A stretch of 64,000 nt of DNA from Alnus glutinosa (GCF_958979055.1 NC_084896.1:8870501-8934500); one strand, 5' to 3'; shown: positions 35,042-49,064, counted from the stretch's first letter. Numbers and translations: made by a program. The notes: generated by a model not told the origin, from the letters alone.

Positions 35042-35412
35042 CATTTAGTCTGCTGTATTGAAACACAAGCATCCCATGCATAAGAAATACCTGCCTCCCA
35101 ATACAATGAGGCTTAATGCATTTTGGAAATACTAAAACAAAACATTTAGCTTTATTATACAAAGACATTTGCATTCCTAGTTATCGGTAACACTACGCTT
35201 GAATACATTGAGACTCATTACTTTTGAGCATCAGTGTGATCATGCTAGCGCTAGAGTGAGACTCAAATATACAAGCACATCATTGTTGAAGATTAAATAA
35301 CAATTGTCTACTATATCATGACATAATATTCCAATCTCTGAACAATGTGTAAATCTAGGCACATCCAAACTCAATGCTTCTTAAATCATGCAAATAAAAA
35401 TATATATATATT
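35042..35412. other. Spacer, no gene seen
   Basis: Unremarkable AT-rich sequence between the gypsy 3' LTR and repeat R1. Confidence 0.4.
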
Positions 35413-36930
35413 GATGTGGTCGTTTTGTGTACAAAAATATTAATAATGAAAATACCACTCGCAATAGTATGAATCCATGTAGGATAGGGCTATACCGAGG
35501 GTGTCGATCATCAAGGATTGCGTAGGAGTTTTTATGAAGCTCTTCGAGATTAAATATAATTTAATTAAAATAAGGTTGACTTTATTTTATTTATAACTAA
35601 GTTAAATGCATAAAAGTAAAGACATAAAAATAAAGAGTAGGGATGAGAGAAAGAATGGGGAATTGATTTCACCACTCATCGCATAACAATGCTCAATCAT
35701 AAATTAACAAGAAAAATTCATACTTTGCATGATATAGGACTCGTCTCACTCGAACAATCAAGAAATTACCTTTAAAGAATAAGTATAATCTATCTTCGGT
35801 TGGCACAAATCGTCCACCTAACCACTAAGATGCAGTACGACCCGTTTTTTCTAGGTATAGATTAGCTACGTCTTTAATAGGATACACACAATCAATGGAA
35901 TAGTATAACCTATCTTCGGTTGGTACGAACTGTCTACCTAAATTACACTAAACTATGGTGTAGTGCAATCCGTCTTCCCTACGCATGGCTTATCTAACCC
36001 TCTTGATCATATTTAAAACTGTTGTATAACAATCATTCACATAATCACAGAAAATATGAAGGATTGAGTTCAATCAATATAAAAGACTTTCTAAGACAAG
36101 ATAAGAAATTCATAATGATTAAATATAAACATTAAGATCAATTCTCACAGTTATACAACCACCATGCATATAGAAAATCCCAAACTAAAATACAATTAAA
36201 TCATTGTTACTTGGAAATGGCTACATCAATACCCTATTACAAATTTAACCGCTCATCGTGGTCCTGGGATGGCCTCCTGCCATGTTCTTCTCCTTTTCAA
36301 CTTGTCAAGCCTCCAAGAAGAATTTTCTGTCTAAAGCTAAGCACACCTTCTATTGAAGCTTAGGGGTCTATTTATAGAAATTAGGAGAGGCCTAAAAGCC
36401 CTAGAAATCCAACAAAAATAAAAACTTAGTCTCTTAGTTCAAGTAGGAGATTGAAAATTCAATCCAAGTAGGAAAACGATTCCAAATTTGTCCAGATTTG
36501 CGATCTTTTATTGCGGGGCGATTTTTACATAGTAAATGTCCGAATTAGGAAAAAGCTATTTCTGACAAATCTGTTTAATGTTTTATTGAAATCCGAGATT
36601 TGAACAAAAAGTTATGATCCAAAAACTGAGACGTGTGCATAATTTAAATTTGAATCCAATCCGATTTTGACTCTTATTGGAGAAATTTCATTTATTTGAT
36701 TTGATTAAACGTAACCACATCATATAAGTCTTCTACTATGATTGGTTAAACTTACCAATACCTTCTAGGTTTTCTCAGTGTGCTTTAAGCCCAAAATCAA
36801 TGGAATTAATTGTATATTTATTTACAACTTGAAAAAAATAAAACAACACAAAATCAAACAAATAACAATGCTAAGAAATTAACATATGCAAGTTAAATGG
36901 CTTAAATGTGCAACATTCGACACTTATCAC
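35413..36930. repeat. Dispersed repeat R1, longer copy (possible LTR)
   Basis: Begins TGATGTGGTCGTTTTGTG and ends CATTCGACACTTATCA, i.e. TG...CA on both strands. The right 900 bp matches 7920-8775. Two internal near-repeats occur: 'ATAATCTATCTTCGGTTGGCAC' at about 35787 and 'ATAACCTATCTTCGGTTGGTAC' at about 35905. No coding capacity. Flanks TATAT and CATAT could be an imperfect 5 bp duplication, so a solo LTR is likely but unproven. Confidence 0.5.
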
Positions 36931-38039
36931 ATATCATTAAAATAGTGCACACAAACACACCATGATATATGTATGCATATGCCGATTGAACAGAGACACG
37001 TATCTCAATAGAACAGGGACCATATCCCAAAGAACAGGGACCATATTCCATAGAACATAGAGTCCGTAACTCCAGGAGAAAAGAGACCGTATCCCATATT
37101 AACGTCGAGTCCGTAACTCCAGAGAACATGGACTGTATCCCAAGATTTGTGCCGTTAAGCATGCAATGCATCATGTCCCAATTTTTATAACTCATACTAA
37201 AAATCCCAATCATTTACAATGCAACCATAGTCTACAAAATTCCTAACCACAGCACGCAATCACATAATTCATTCCACACTCCACATACAATATACAATTC
37301 TCCAAAATATCATTGATAGGTTCAACACTTCAACATACTCGAAAGTACTCAAATCATCCAAAACAATTATATTTAACAAACAGTTGGTTCAGATTTATAA
37401 AACAACATATATATTTGGCAATTCATTAATATATGAAAACAATAGTTTCTCAGTGAGTAGAATACTTGCCTTGGCTGCATTGGACTCTTGACTCCAACAT
37501 CTCAGCCGTGTTCTAGTTACTTGAACTCTACATTGGAGAACAAGTCGAAGTCTCTAATTATGACACGAGCTTGCAAACATATACGACGTTAGACTATGCT
37601 ATTGAACTCTATACTCTATGACACATAAATTACTCGTGTGCTCACATGTCACGTTACCCGCTTCTAAAGCTAACTAGATACCTTAGGCTATTATTAGGTT
37701 AACGTTTAGGTTTAGGTTCATATTTTATCCATATTATCCTTAAGTTATGTTTACTATTTTATTTATCTACTTATTATTATTACGTCATATTACCATTGTC
37801 AAACCCTTGATGGCTTGTTATTTATTCACTTAGGTTAGCAATGTATATTTGGTTCATATACATGCATATGTATACATATACATACATATATGCATACAAC
37901 GCATAAACCTAACCTGATTATACACTAAAATACTTAGTGTACTTGGATAGGTGAATTGGGTACTTAGTTACTATATTATCAATATTAACTATTAAGCTTT
38001 ATTTATCACACTCTTATTTAGCTAAACCTAGTCTCATAA

Positions 38040-38207
38040 GAGCAGTCCCAGCAGGTTAGCTACTTCTTTCATTTGGCTAGAATAGCTCAACTTTTGCTTA
38101 AAACTCACCTCCATCAGCTTATGTAAAGCAAAGCTAAAATGGCGTTAGTAGAGATTTGTGAACAGTGCAACGCCACATGAGGCGTTGCACTGTACACAAA
38201 TCTACTT

Positions 38208-38243
<36 letters not shown>

Positions 38244-38849
38244 CTCGCTTTCTTTCCGCTTCTTCCTCTTCTCTCGTTTTCTCTGCGTCTCTCTCTGGTT
38301 CGAAGAAGAAGAAGAGGCCAGGGATGGTTCCTGAAGCCGCATGTGTTTAGGAACACGAAGAAGTACATGAATCGATCGCAACTGGTCCCTATGGGGAGCA
38401 AACTGTAACACTGTCGGTAGAGGATGATATTCAAGTTCATGAAGCTGTGGGTTCTAGCGCTATGGGATTGCTGGAGGAGGCTATCCGCATCCACCGGCGG
38501 TGCCTAGGTGGCGTCTTCTCCGACGCCGAATCGTCGGGTCTCGGCTAGGGCTTGGGGGAGAATTTGTCGGAGAATGGGATTTTTTCTAGTTAAAAATTCA
38601 TGGCCATGGGTCATGTGGAGATGAGTGTAGACGCGTGGCTGCGTGGAGATGGAGATGCGTGGGGCAGCGTCGAGATTGGTTTTTAACAAAAAAAAAAAAT
38701 AAATAAAGAATAAATAATAAAAATAATTATTTTAGTAAAATAAAGTGAAGTTTAGATAATCTGATGGAGAAAGGTGTTGAAAAGTGGTTAGCTAAACTAA
38801 TAGAAATGAATTTTCATTAGCTATTTTAGATAAGCTGCTGTGAGTGGTC
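38040..38849. mobile_element. Tourist-like element with exon-like cargo
   Basis: Ends GAGCAGTCCCAGCAGGTTAG and, reversed, GACCACTCACAGCAGCTTAT, flanked by exact TAA duplications (38037-38039 and 38850-38852), the PIF/Harbinger target. Unlike a standard MITE, about 38240-38690 is GC-richer and gene-like: GA/CT-rich 5'-UTR-like sequence, then a plus-strand frame near 38425-38510 reading VHEAVGSSAMGLLEEAIRI. I do not firmly recognise the protein. A 26-base poly-T (about 38212-38243) and a 27 bp inverted GAGATTTGTG..CACAAATCT hairpin lie at its start. Confidence 0.65.
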
Positions 38850-38852
38850 TAA

Positions 38853-39634
38853 CACACTTAAGTATTTCATCTTACATAAATAGACGCATTAGTCATATAA
38901 TTACATTATTAAATAAATCCGGAGCCTATTCATGTGTTTCTACAAACCTTCCAACTTATACTTATTTCCTTAACTTATTTCTAATTAGATAAACATTCTG
39001 ACCATTGACTCTTAGAGTCAAACGCTTAACACTTGCCCGTTTATCATATTGTCTTAGTGCCCTTATACATTAATCATTCCCCATACTTTTCTAAAATCTA
39101 AACAAACCACGCTCATAACATAACCAAATGCTCAAACATCATTCAACTATTGTTCAAAATCACCCCTAAGGGACACTATACCAAAACAGCCCACATTTCA
39201 CCAAAAAAACACTCTAAGACTTAACCTAGGAACCACCAAACAAAACCCCAAGCTCCATTACTTGTCGTGACCCCAAGAGGAACCACAATCCAACTATACA
39301 TCACACGGCCATAGGAATCAAGAGTTGCCAAATAAACCCAAAACACTAGTAACACAATCACAAACATTAAACTTAACCTTTAACAAGTAAACACGAACCA
39401 ATTCACAAATCCGAAACCAAATTCAGATTCCACCAAAAATACCTATAAAATTCGGATTCCACCAAAAATACCTATCAAAATCACTCGTCAACTTGATCAA
39501 AGCCCATAGCTATAAACTCCGTCAAAGTCCCTCCAAACCAGCCCTTCCAAATTACTTGAAAACAAAATTTCAACCAACCAATATCCACAACCAAGACGCA
39601 CAGATACAACCGGCCAAACACCCAAACAATCATC
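38853..39634 (-). repeat. Continuation of degraded family L LTR
   Basis: Minus-strand LTR-type sequence between the Tourist-like element and the copia insertion, with no genes. It contains a 25 bp tandem-like duplication, AAATTCAGATTCCACCAAAAATACCTAT and its near copy, at about 39420-39478. Confidence 0.5.
39630..39634. repeat. Target-site duplication TCATC (left)
   Basis: TCATC directly before the copia LTR; the identical TCATC follows the other LTR at 46739-46743. Confidence 0.92.
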
Positions 39635-40053
39635 TGTTAGAAATAATTAAACAAATTATTTTAACCTAACATGCACAACGGAAATAAAAATAGAATAGTT
39701 TTAGGCTTACCTCCGGCCATTGTTGCTCAAGCGCTTCACAAGAACTTTTAGAAATAAAATTATGCGGTGTCTTTTAACCTATGCCTTTATGGCTGTACTA
39801 ATGGTGTACACAGACACTCTATTTATAGGCTAGGTTAGGGACCCTCAATATGGTAAACACCGTATTATTCCTTCCATCAATGAAACAATATTGTTAATTG
39901 ATTTTTTGAAATCAATTAAACGATTCCATATTTACGGTAATATAAATTAATAGAAATAACCATAATACCGTATATTTGTTTATTAAAATATAATAAACAT
40001 AGCAAATGCCGTAATATGATATAAAGGCCACAAATAAGGAATAATATCTCACA
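39635..40053 (-). repeat. Copia 3' LTR
   Basis: 419 bp. On the minus strand begins TGTGAGATATTATTCC and ends TTTCTAACA. Near the middle it has CTATTTATAGG (minus CCTATAAATAG), a TATA box. Lacks a short insertion (TTGCTTGA) present in the other LTR. Confidence 0.93.
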
Positions 40054-40068
40054 TTCTCCCACTTGGCC
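40054..40068 (-). promoter_or_regulatory. Copia polypurine tract
   Basis: GGCCAAGTGGGAGAA on the minus strand abuts the 3' LTR. It is a standard copia plus-strand primer sequence. Confidence 0.85.
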
Positions 40069-40276
40069 TTTATGACACATGACCTTATGGTATTAGGTTC
40101 TTTAGTTTGGCCAATCTCTTATGGAATCCTCCAACTCAGTTAAGAAATATTTCACATGAATCATGGCAGTAAAACCATTATAAAGTAGGTCGTCCCTTCC
40201 ATGTATCACAATGTAAACCATTCCTTACGTGAGTACCTTATGGATAATTAAGCTTTATGAATGAACTTCTTATAAG

Positions 40277-41872
40277 TCATTCGGGTCCAACTTTATTTAT
40301 GCTCATGGATAAAAAATAATAAATGTGCATAATAAACTTTATTACAATAACTTTATGTCTATAGATAAAAAAATGAGTACAAAATGAATCAACAAGTCCC
40401 ATATGGTCCACATGACCTTTAAACTGTTTTATCGGTAAACCTTTTGTCATGGGGTCCACAACCATTGATTCTGTACTAATATGCTCAATGAAAACTTCAT
40501 GTCTCTTAATGTTATCTCTAACACTAAGATACTTGATGTCGATGTGCTTACTTCTGCTTCCACTTTTGTTATTCTTAGAAAAGAAAACTACAGCAGAATT
40601 ATCGCAAAAAATCTTAATGGGTCTTGCTATTGAATCGACAATCTTTAGTCCACCAATGAAGTTTCTCAACCACAATGCTTGTGTAGTGACTTCATAGCAT
40701 GCAATGAACTCTGCCTCCATAGTAGATGTAGCAACTATAGTCTGCTTGCTGCTTTTCCAAGATATAGCCCCTCCAGCTAGAAGAAAGATATATCCTGAAG
40801 TAGACTTTCTACTATCTACACATCCAGCAAAGTTTGAATCTGTATACCCAAAGACCTCCAAACTATCAGCGTGTTTGAAAGTCAAACTGTAACCCTTGGT
40901 TCCTTGCAAGTATCTCATGACCCTCTTGGCAGCTTTCCAATGCTCTAATCCTGGATTACTTTGGTACCGTCCCAGCATTCCAACCGCTAATGCAATATCA
41001 GGTCTGGTGCAGACTTGAGCATACATCAGGCTCTCTACTGCAGATGCATATGGGATACTTTTCATCTGCTGTTGTTCCAACTCATTTTTCAGACACTGGT
41101 CTTTACTGAATTTTTCTCCTTTAGAGATAGTTGCCACACTAAACTTACAGTCACTCATCTTGAATCTCTCTAAAACCTTTTCAATGTAGGCCTTCTGAGA
41201 TAGTCTTAATATTTTTTGTTGTTTGTCTCTGTGAATCTCTATGCCAATGACATAAGAGGCTTCACCCAAATCCTTCATTTCAAAGCTTTGAGAGAGTAAC
41301 TGCTTAGTTTCATTTAGCAAACCTAAATCATTGCTTGCAAGTAAAATATCATCTACATATAGGACTAGAAATATCACTTTACTACCACTGACCTTAAGGT
41401 ATATACATTGATCAACAAGGTTCTCAATAAATCCAAATGAGGTAATAACCTTGTGAAACTTAATATACCATTGACAAAAGGCCAGTTTTAGTCCATATAT
41501 AGATTTCTTTAACTTGCAAGCTCTCTTGCTATCATCATCAAAGCCTTCGGGTTGTTTCATATAAACCTCTTCATCAAGATCCCCATTCAGGAAGGCTGTT
41601 TTCACATCCATCTGGTGAAACTCTAAGTCAAAATAAGCTACTAATGCCATGATTATCCTAAATGAATCCTTTTTTGATACTGGAAAGAAGGTTTCGTGAT
41701 AATCAATGCCTTCCTTTTGAGTGAAACCCTTGGCCACAAGTCTAGCCTTATATCGTTCAACATTACCAGAAGCATCCCTTTTGGTTTTGTAAACCCATTT
41801 GCAGCCTATGGCTTTAGCTCCCTTTGGTAAGTCAACGAGATCCCAAACTTGGTTTTTAGCCATGGATTCCAT
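40277..41872 (-). pseudogene. Copia reverse transcriptase and RNase H
   Basis: C-terminal part of the copia polyprotein, copying element RNA in cytoplasmic particles. Visible: WVYKTKRDASGNVERYKARL at the RT start, ALVAYFDLEFHQMDVKTAFL (catalytic Asp), YVDDILLAS (catalytic box), then RNase H with YTDSNFAGC, RKSTSGYIFLLAGGAISWKS, STMEAEFIAC and KHIDIKY. It runs 531 codons and extends beyond the usual MGLVDSF end by about 30 residues. It lies in the same frame as the gag-integrase segment, separated from it by one TGA (41894-41896) where family members have Trp (WYDAIKEEM). Otherwise intact. Confidence 0.9.
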
Positions 41873-41893
41873 CTCTTCCTTTATGGCATCGTA

Positions 41894-44470
41894 TCATAAT
41901 GTGGAGTTATCCCCACTCATGGCTTGTGAAAACATACTTGGATCATCCTTAGGTCTAACATCAAAGTCAGACTCTTGGAGGTATACAACATAATCTGTAG
42001 AGATTGCTGGTCTCCTTATTCTAGAGGATTTTCTTAATTCCACTTCCTCTGCATTTTGCAATGGGAGAGTAGACTCATTCTGAACTTGTTCTGTATGAGT
42101 TGGTTGTTCTAGAACTGGTTGTGGCTCAGGAGGATCAAATTGATCTCCCTGTTCTTTATGAGCTGGTTGTTCTAGAACTGATTGTAGCTCAGGACAATCA
42201 ATCTGATTTTCCCTGAATACAATCAATCTTCCTCTGTGAGGAGGAGATTTGGCCAACTCTCGTGCTTCCACTAATTCTATTCTTTGTGGATGAGCACTCC
42301 CACTGGGTTCAGCATCCTTTAAAAACTTTGCATTCATAGACTCAACAATCCTAGTACTGTGAGAAGGACAGTAAAACCCGAATCCTTTTGAGTTTATCGC
42401 ATAGCCAATAAAATGACCGCTGGTTGTCCTTGGGTCAAGTTTCTTCATGTTTGGATTGTAAATCCTCACTTCAGCAGGACAACCCCATATGTGTATGTGA
42501 TTTAAACTCGGTTTCCATCCTTTCCATAATTCAAAAGGTGTCTTGGGGACAGCCTTGGATGGAACATGGTTTAATACATACACAGCAGTTTTTAAGGCTT
42601 CACTCCACAAAAACAAATGTAATTCAGAATTACTAAGCATGCTCCTAACTACGTTCATAAGTTTGCGATTCCTTCTTTCTGCTACACCATTTTGTTGTGG
42701 TGTGCCAGGCCTTGTGTATTGAGCAACAATACCTTTTTCTTGAAGGAATTGCGCAAATGGACCGATCATTTGTCCCTTTTCTGTATACCTAACGTAGTAC
42801 TCTCCGCCTCTATCAGATCTCACGATCCTGATTTTATTTTCCTTTTGTTTCTCCACTTCCACCTTATAGGTTTTGAAGGCATTTAGCGCTTCAGTCTTGT
42901 CAGTTAGGAAGTAGAGATACATATATCGCGTATGGTCATCAATAAAAGATATGAAATATCTTTGACCATTGAGGCAGGGAGTAGAAAAAGGTCTACAGAT
43001 ATCTGTGAGTACTATTTCAAGAATCTCATAACTCCTTCTGGTACCTTTAGTGGTCTTGTTGGTTTGCTTTCCCTTTATGCAATCCACACAAGTACCAAAA
43101 TCAGTAAAGTTAAGAGTTTGTAAAACTCCATCACTTACTAATCTTTTGATTCTTTCTATGGAAATATGTCCCAATCTCCTGTGCCATAGCCAAGCGGAGT
43201 TCTCATCTACAAGGCTTCTCTTTATGCCAATATCAGTATGCAACGATAAATAACTGTTCTCAAAGTTGGGATCTAAAGAAAGTTTGAATAGACCATCAAT
43301 TTTTATTCCACCACCAACAAAATTATTATTTCTAAAAATATTGAAAGTTGAGTTAATAAACCAAAAACCATATCCAAATACATCAAGTTTTGAAATAGAA
43401 ATCAAGTTTCTAGAAAATGATGGAATATAAAAAACATTCTCAACGTCTAGTACATATCCAGTTTTCAAAATAAGTCTGTAAATCCCAACTGCTACGACTG
43501 GTGAGAACAATTTATTTCCCGAGTAAACACGTTGCTCACTTCTTATCGGCTTCCTTGTTTTGAGAAATCCCTGCAATGTATTCACAATGTGGATTGTAGA
43601 ACCAGAATCAATCCACCATGTATTGCAAGGAACCTCAACAAAAAAAGATTCATGACATACAAAAGAGATGAGATTACCTTTCTTTTCCAGCCATTTAATA
43701 TATTTCTGGCATTCTTTCTTCATGTGCCCCTCCTTCTTGCAAAAGAAACAAGCATCCTTATTGCCTTTGAATGACACCTTGTTTCCTCTCTTGGAGTGGT
43801 GGGCAACCTTGCCTTTCTTAGTCTTTGCATTAGCACGAGCAACCAAGTGAGCACTTTCTGGTTTCTCGTGTTTCAACCTCTCTTCCTCTTGAACACACAT
43901 GGTCAAGAGTTCATTAATCGACCAGTTATCCTTATGTGTGTTGTATGAAATCTTAAAGGGACCATACTGAGGAGGAAGAGAGTTGAGAACCAAATTGACC
44001 AAGAAGGATTCGGAAATCTCAACCTCAAGGGACTTTAATTGAGCTGCTATATCCCTCATTTCCATGATGTGCTCACGCACACCTTTGGAACTATCGAAGG
44101 CTTGGCTTGATAGTCTCTTCATTAGAGTGATGGCTAGGGCTTTAGTTGAACTCACAAACTGTGCTTCAACGGCTTTCAAAAAATCCTTAGCCTTAGAACA
44201 TTCAGGGATGGAACCCCTAATGCCTTTGGCAATGTGAGATTGTATAAACATTAAGCTGAGGCGATTGGATCGCTCCCACCTTTCATGTTTAGCCATCTCT
44301 AGTTCAGTACTGGTAGCCGTTAAAGCGGGTGGTTCATCCGTTCGGAGTGCCAGGTCTAATTCCAAACACCCTAATGTAAAGAGCAAGTTCTATTTCCATT
44401 CAGTAAAATTATTGCCATTAAGTTTCGGAACATGAAAAGTACCGTCAAATAATCCAGCAGGTATAGCTGC
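41894..44470 (-). pseudogene. Copia gag, protease and integrase
   Basis: N-terminal part of the same polyprotein, 830 codons open from 44386. Gag (UBN2-type: [20 protein letters not shown]) is followed by a zinc knuckle [14 protein letters not shown], protease (WWIDSGST), and integrase with HHCC zinc residues (WHRRLGHIS ... CVDCIKGKQ) and catalytic D,D,E ([27 protein letters not shown]). A Pro/Gln/Glu-rich linker with two near-repeats ([10 protein letters not shown] / [10 protein letters not shown]) precedes RT. Gag similarity continues upstream (LFDGTFHVPKLNGNNFTEWK) across a TAG at 44390-44392 that replaces a conserved Glu codon. I see no ATG at the expected gag start; a CTTGCAG at about 44465 could be a splice acceptor. 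Confidence 0.9.
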
Positions 44471-46296
44471 AAGAACCAAGGAAAAACAAAACTACTTAAG
44501 TGCCATGAAAGTGACTTTAATTTAAATCAGCCAATGCTAATTTAAATAGTAAATTTCAAACTACCTGTGGGCAAAAGTTGCATCACGCATGAAATTTACT
44601 CTTTATTAATAAGACTAAAAGCAAATTTAAATATTAGTAAATAAAATCCTCCGTACCTGTGGGCCTAAGAGAGATTTTTACTTCTAATATTAAATTTGTT
44701 ATCTTATTCTAATTAAGTCATAAAAATAAAATAAAAACTTCCATGTGGGGATAAGTAATTAAATTAATGAATTAATTACAACACGATGTTAATTTTTCTA
44801 TATGAAGTTCATATGTATGGGCTTGATGCAATTATTATTCAAAATTTGGGATGCTGTGGCTCCCCAAAATTATCATAATAATTGCGACTTCATTAACATC
44901 TAATAACTTTATAGATGCCCACAAATGACCCTAGAAATAAGACAAACCAACATGTAAATGAGGTAAATAGCATTCTCCAAGGTGCAAGCAGATGAGCTCC
45001 CAGGAAAGTGAGGGGGGTCACCCGGACACACTTAAATCCCAAGACTTTCCTTGCCAGAACTTTCCCCGACATTGCATTCTTAGATAACACCATAAACTCA
45101 CACTAACATACTAGGTTTTGCTAGTTATTCCTTAGGTCTAGGCATCAAACAATTTATATTTGAACAATATAAAAGGCAAATATATAATTATGTATTAAAT
45201 AAAACAATTATTTCAATACACAATAATTTAAACCTCAAGCTAAATAAAATTGCATTAAAAAAGCACAATAAGTATATAGCCCAATGGCTTAGGATGTGGC
45301 CTTAGGCCCTTTACACTTGGTGAACCCAAGCTCTAAACCCCACAAGACCTAAGTTTTTTATTTTTTTTTTATTTTTTATTACTGAATAGGCCCAGTTCTG
45401 GATTGGGCTGACCCGTAAGGATCAACCCACTTGATGTCGGGTTGGGTTATGGGTTTTAAACCCTACCTGATTAATGACCCGACCCGACCCGTCATGTTCT
45501 AAATGGGTTGAAACCCTAAAACCTGAAAAGAAACCCTAGCCGCCCCCTTTTTCAGCGCCGCCGCCTTTTGCAGCGCTGCCGCCTTTCTGCTGTCCCTTAT
45601 GCGGCGGCCAAGAAAGGCCGCCGCTCTGACGACCACGGCGACCCTTATGGGTCGCCGTGTACTGGAGAAGCAACGGCCAAAAGGGCCGCTGCTGGGGCAC
45701 TGACGGCAACCCTTGGGTCGCCGTTGCTTGATGGCTAACGGCAACCCTTATGGGTCACCATTTTCCGAGGAAGCAGCGGCCAAAAGGCCGCTGCTGGAGC
45801 ACTGGCAGCGACTCAGGGTCGCCGTTGCTGCTGTAACGGGCGACCCAAGGGTCGCCGTTGTTGCTGTAACAGGCGACCTAGTGGGCCGCAAAGGGCGGCC
45901 TCTCCTTTCAAGAAACGGCGACAACGCCGTTGGGCCTTGCGGCGTCACCTTGGCCAGTGACGATGGGGGGGTGTTCCTTCACTATGGTTTTCTTAGGTTG
46001 CTTGAACATATAGGGGCAAAAAATGTAAATTTTATAGCAAAATGATAAATAGCACAGCCCAAATTTAATAAATGTCACTGTGTTTGACAATTTACACGGC
46101 AATTCAAAATAGACACAGTTCATCACATTACAAAGAATAGTGATAATCGAAAAAATATCCATATCAAAATTTTCATGCTGTTTAATCCAACCAGTAAACA
46201 CAATTTTAGATAAAAATTATGTTCACAAAAATTTATTGGGTTCAATGATTATAACGCATAGCAAAAATTAACGCTAAGCAAAATAGTATAGAGGCT
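44471..46296 (-). other. Copia 5' leader with GC-rich hairpin island
   Basis: About 1.8 kb non-coding leader between primer site and gag. Most is AT-rich, but 45530-45960 is strongly GC-rich and made of repeated self-complementary words such as GGCGACCCTTATGGGTCGCC, GGCCAAAAGGGCC and GCGACCCAAGGGTCGCC. Long frames crossing this island on both strands are by-products of its composition and show no family similarity. Confidence 0.7.
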
Positions 46297-46309
46297 GGTT
46301 CTAATACCA
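46297..46309 (-). promoter_or_regulatory. Copia primer binding site
   Basis: TGGTATTAGAACC on the minus strand, two bases inside the 5' LTR. It matches the initiator-Met tRNA primer site (TGGTATCAGAGCC) with two differences. Confidence 0.8.
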
Positions 46310-46311
46310 CA

Positions 46312-46738
46312 TGTTAGAAATAATTAAACAAATTATTTTAACCTAACATACGCAGCGGAAATAAAAATAGAATAGTTTTAGGCTTACCTCCGGTCATTGT
46401 TGCTCAAGTGCTTCACAAGAACTTCTAGAAATAAAATTATGAGGTGTCTTCTAACCTATGCCTTTTGCTTGATGGCTGTACTGATGGTGTACACATGTAC
46501 TCTATTTATAGGCTAGGTTAGGAACCCTCAATATGGTAAACACCGTATTATTCCTTCCATCAAGGAAACAATATTGTTAATTGATTTTTTGAAATCAATT
46601 AAACGATTTCATATTTACGGTAATCTAAATTAATAGAAATAACCATAATACCGTATATTTGTTTATTAAAATATAATAAACATAGCAAATGCCGTAATAT
46701 GTGATATAAAGGCCACAAATAAGGAATAATATCTCACA
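46312..46738 (-). repeat. Copia 5' LTR
   Basis: 427 bp, closely similar to 39635-40053, with the same TATA box and ends. Confidence 0.93.
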
Positions 46739-46743
46739 TCATC

Positions 46744-46931
46744 AACCACCAAAAGTTCCTTAACAAAGCACCAATTGGTGCTCAATAGAATTAACATGAA
46801 ATCCAAACTCCTAAGGCACAATCAGTTAACAACAAGAGATAAAGACCCACCAACTTCCACCAAACATGCATGAAATCAGCACCACCACAAAAGAATCCCC
46901 AAACAATTCAGTCACCAACAACCAGCAATTG
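46744..46931 (-). repeat. Family L LTR remnant beyond copia
   Basis: Continues the degraded inverted LTR after the TCATC duplication. It ends where the duplicated BBE segment begins. A 103-codon frame crossing here is not a gene. Confidence 0.45.
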
Positions 46932-47191
46932 CTTAAAAAACATGCCGCTTTTAAAGATCGATTTCCACTTTGTACGAAATTTTTTTGTTCTGATTGGTTT
47001 TACTGCTCCAAAGTGTCATTAATTCAACAAAAGTTGAGACTAATAAAACATTACAAACTTAGTCATTTATATCTTCCAACAAACAAGAGAGAGAGAAACA
47101 CAAACACACACTCACACAAAAAAAAAAAAAAAAGAAAAAAGAAAAAAAAAAGACAGCAACAGAGAGGTCTGTTGTAGTGAAGACTTTCAGT

Positions 47192-48862
<1,671 letters not shown>

Positions 48863-48888
48863 CTAAAATATTTTCTGTTCAATTTGAG

Positions 48889-48897
48889 TTACATATA
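48889..48897 (-). promoter_or_regulatory. Altered TATA box of BBE-like copy B
   Basis: TATATGTAA at the position where copy A has TATATATAA, about 96 bp upstream of the ATG at 48793. It may weaken transcription of the pseudogene. Confidence 0.35.
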
Positions 48898-49064
48898 GGG
48901 TCATATTTTGTGTTGTGATTTAAACAAAAACAATGAAAAATAAGATTTCCTTCTAACTGGGTCGGAGTTCCTTCTACCGGATTTATACAAATGCCACCTA
49001 TTCCTTTATAGTTGCAAAACAAATGTTTTTTAGGAAAAAATACACATAACCCTTTAACTAAACC

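Larger units (their letters stand above)
37180..39634 (-). mobile_element. Degraded family L LTR, third copy (inverted)
   Basis: On the minus strand this matches the right half of the two solo LTRs. Anchors near 37440-37720, such as CAGTGAGTAGAATAC, CTACATTGGAGAACAAG, TGTGCTCACATGTCACGTTA and AGATACCTTAGGCTATTATT, are the inverse of 27790-28030 and 58680-58925. Its outer end next to 36930 is lost. A continuation lies at 46744-46931 on the other side of the copia insertion. It also contains the Tourist-like element at 38040-38849. Confidence 0.7.
39635..46738 (-). mobile_element. Complete Ty1/copia retrotransposon
   Basis: 7.1 kb element on the minus strand with both LTRs (39635-40053 and 46312-46738), tRNA-Met-type primer site, polypurine tract, gag-protease-integrase-RT-RNase H in one frame, and a perfect TCATC duplication. 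By my count the LTRs differ at roughly 16 substitutions over about 415 aligned bases (near 4%) plus small indels, so it is fairly young. Two nonsense codons (44390-44392 and 41894-41896) break the polyprotein. Inserted in a degraded family L LTR. Confidence 0.93.

Noticed and set aside
38114..38494. 126-codon minus-strand frame
   Set aside because: It crosses a poly-A/poly-T tract (Lys run) and overlaps the exon-like plus strand of the Tourist-like element. It looks like a by-product.
45499..46045. Long frames in the GC-rich copia leader
   Set aside because: They occur on both strands because hairpin-forming GC repeats lack stops. Ala/Arg/Gly-rich, and no domain recognised.
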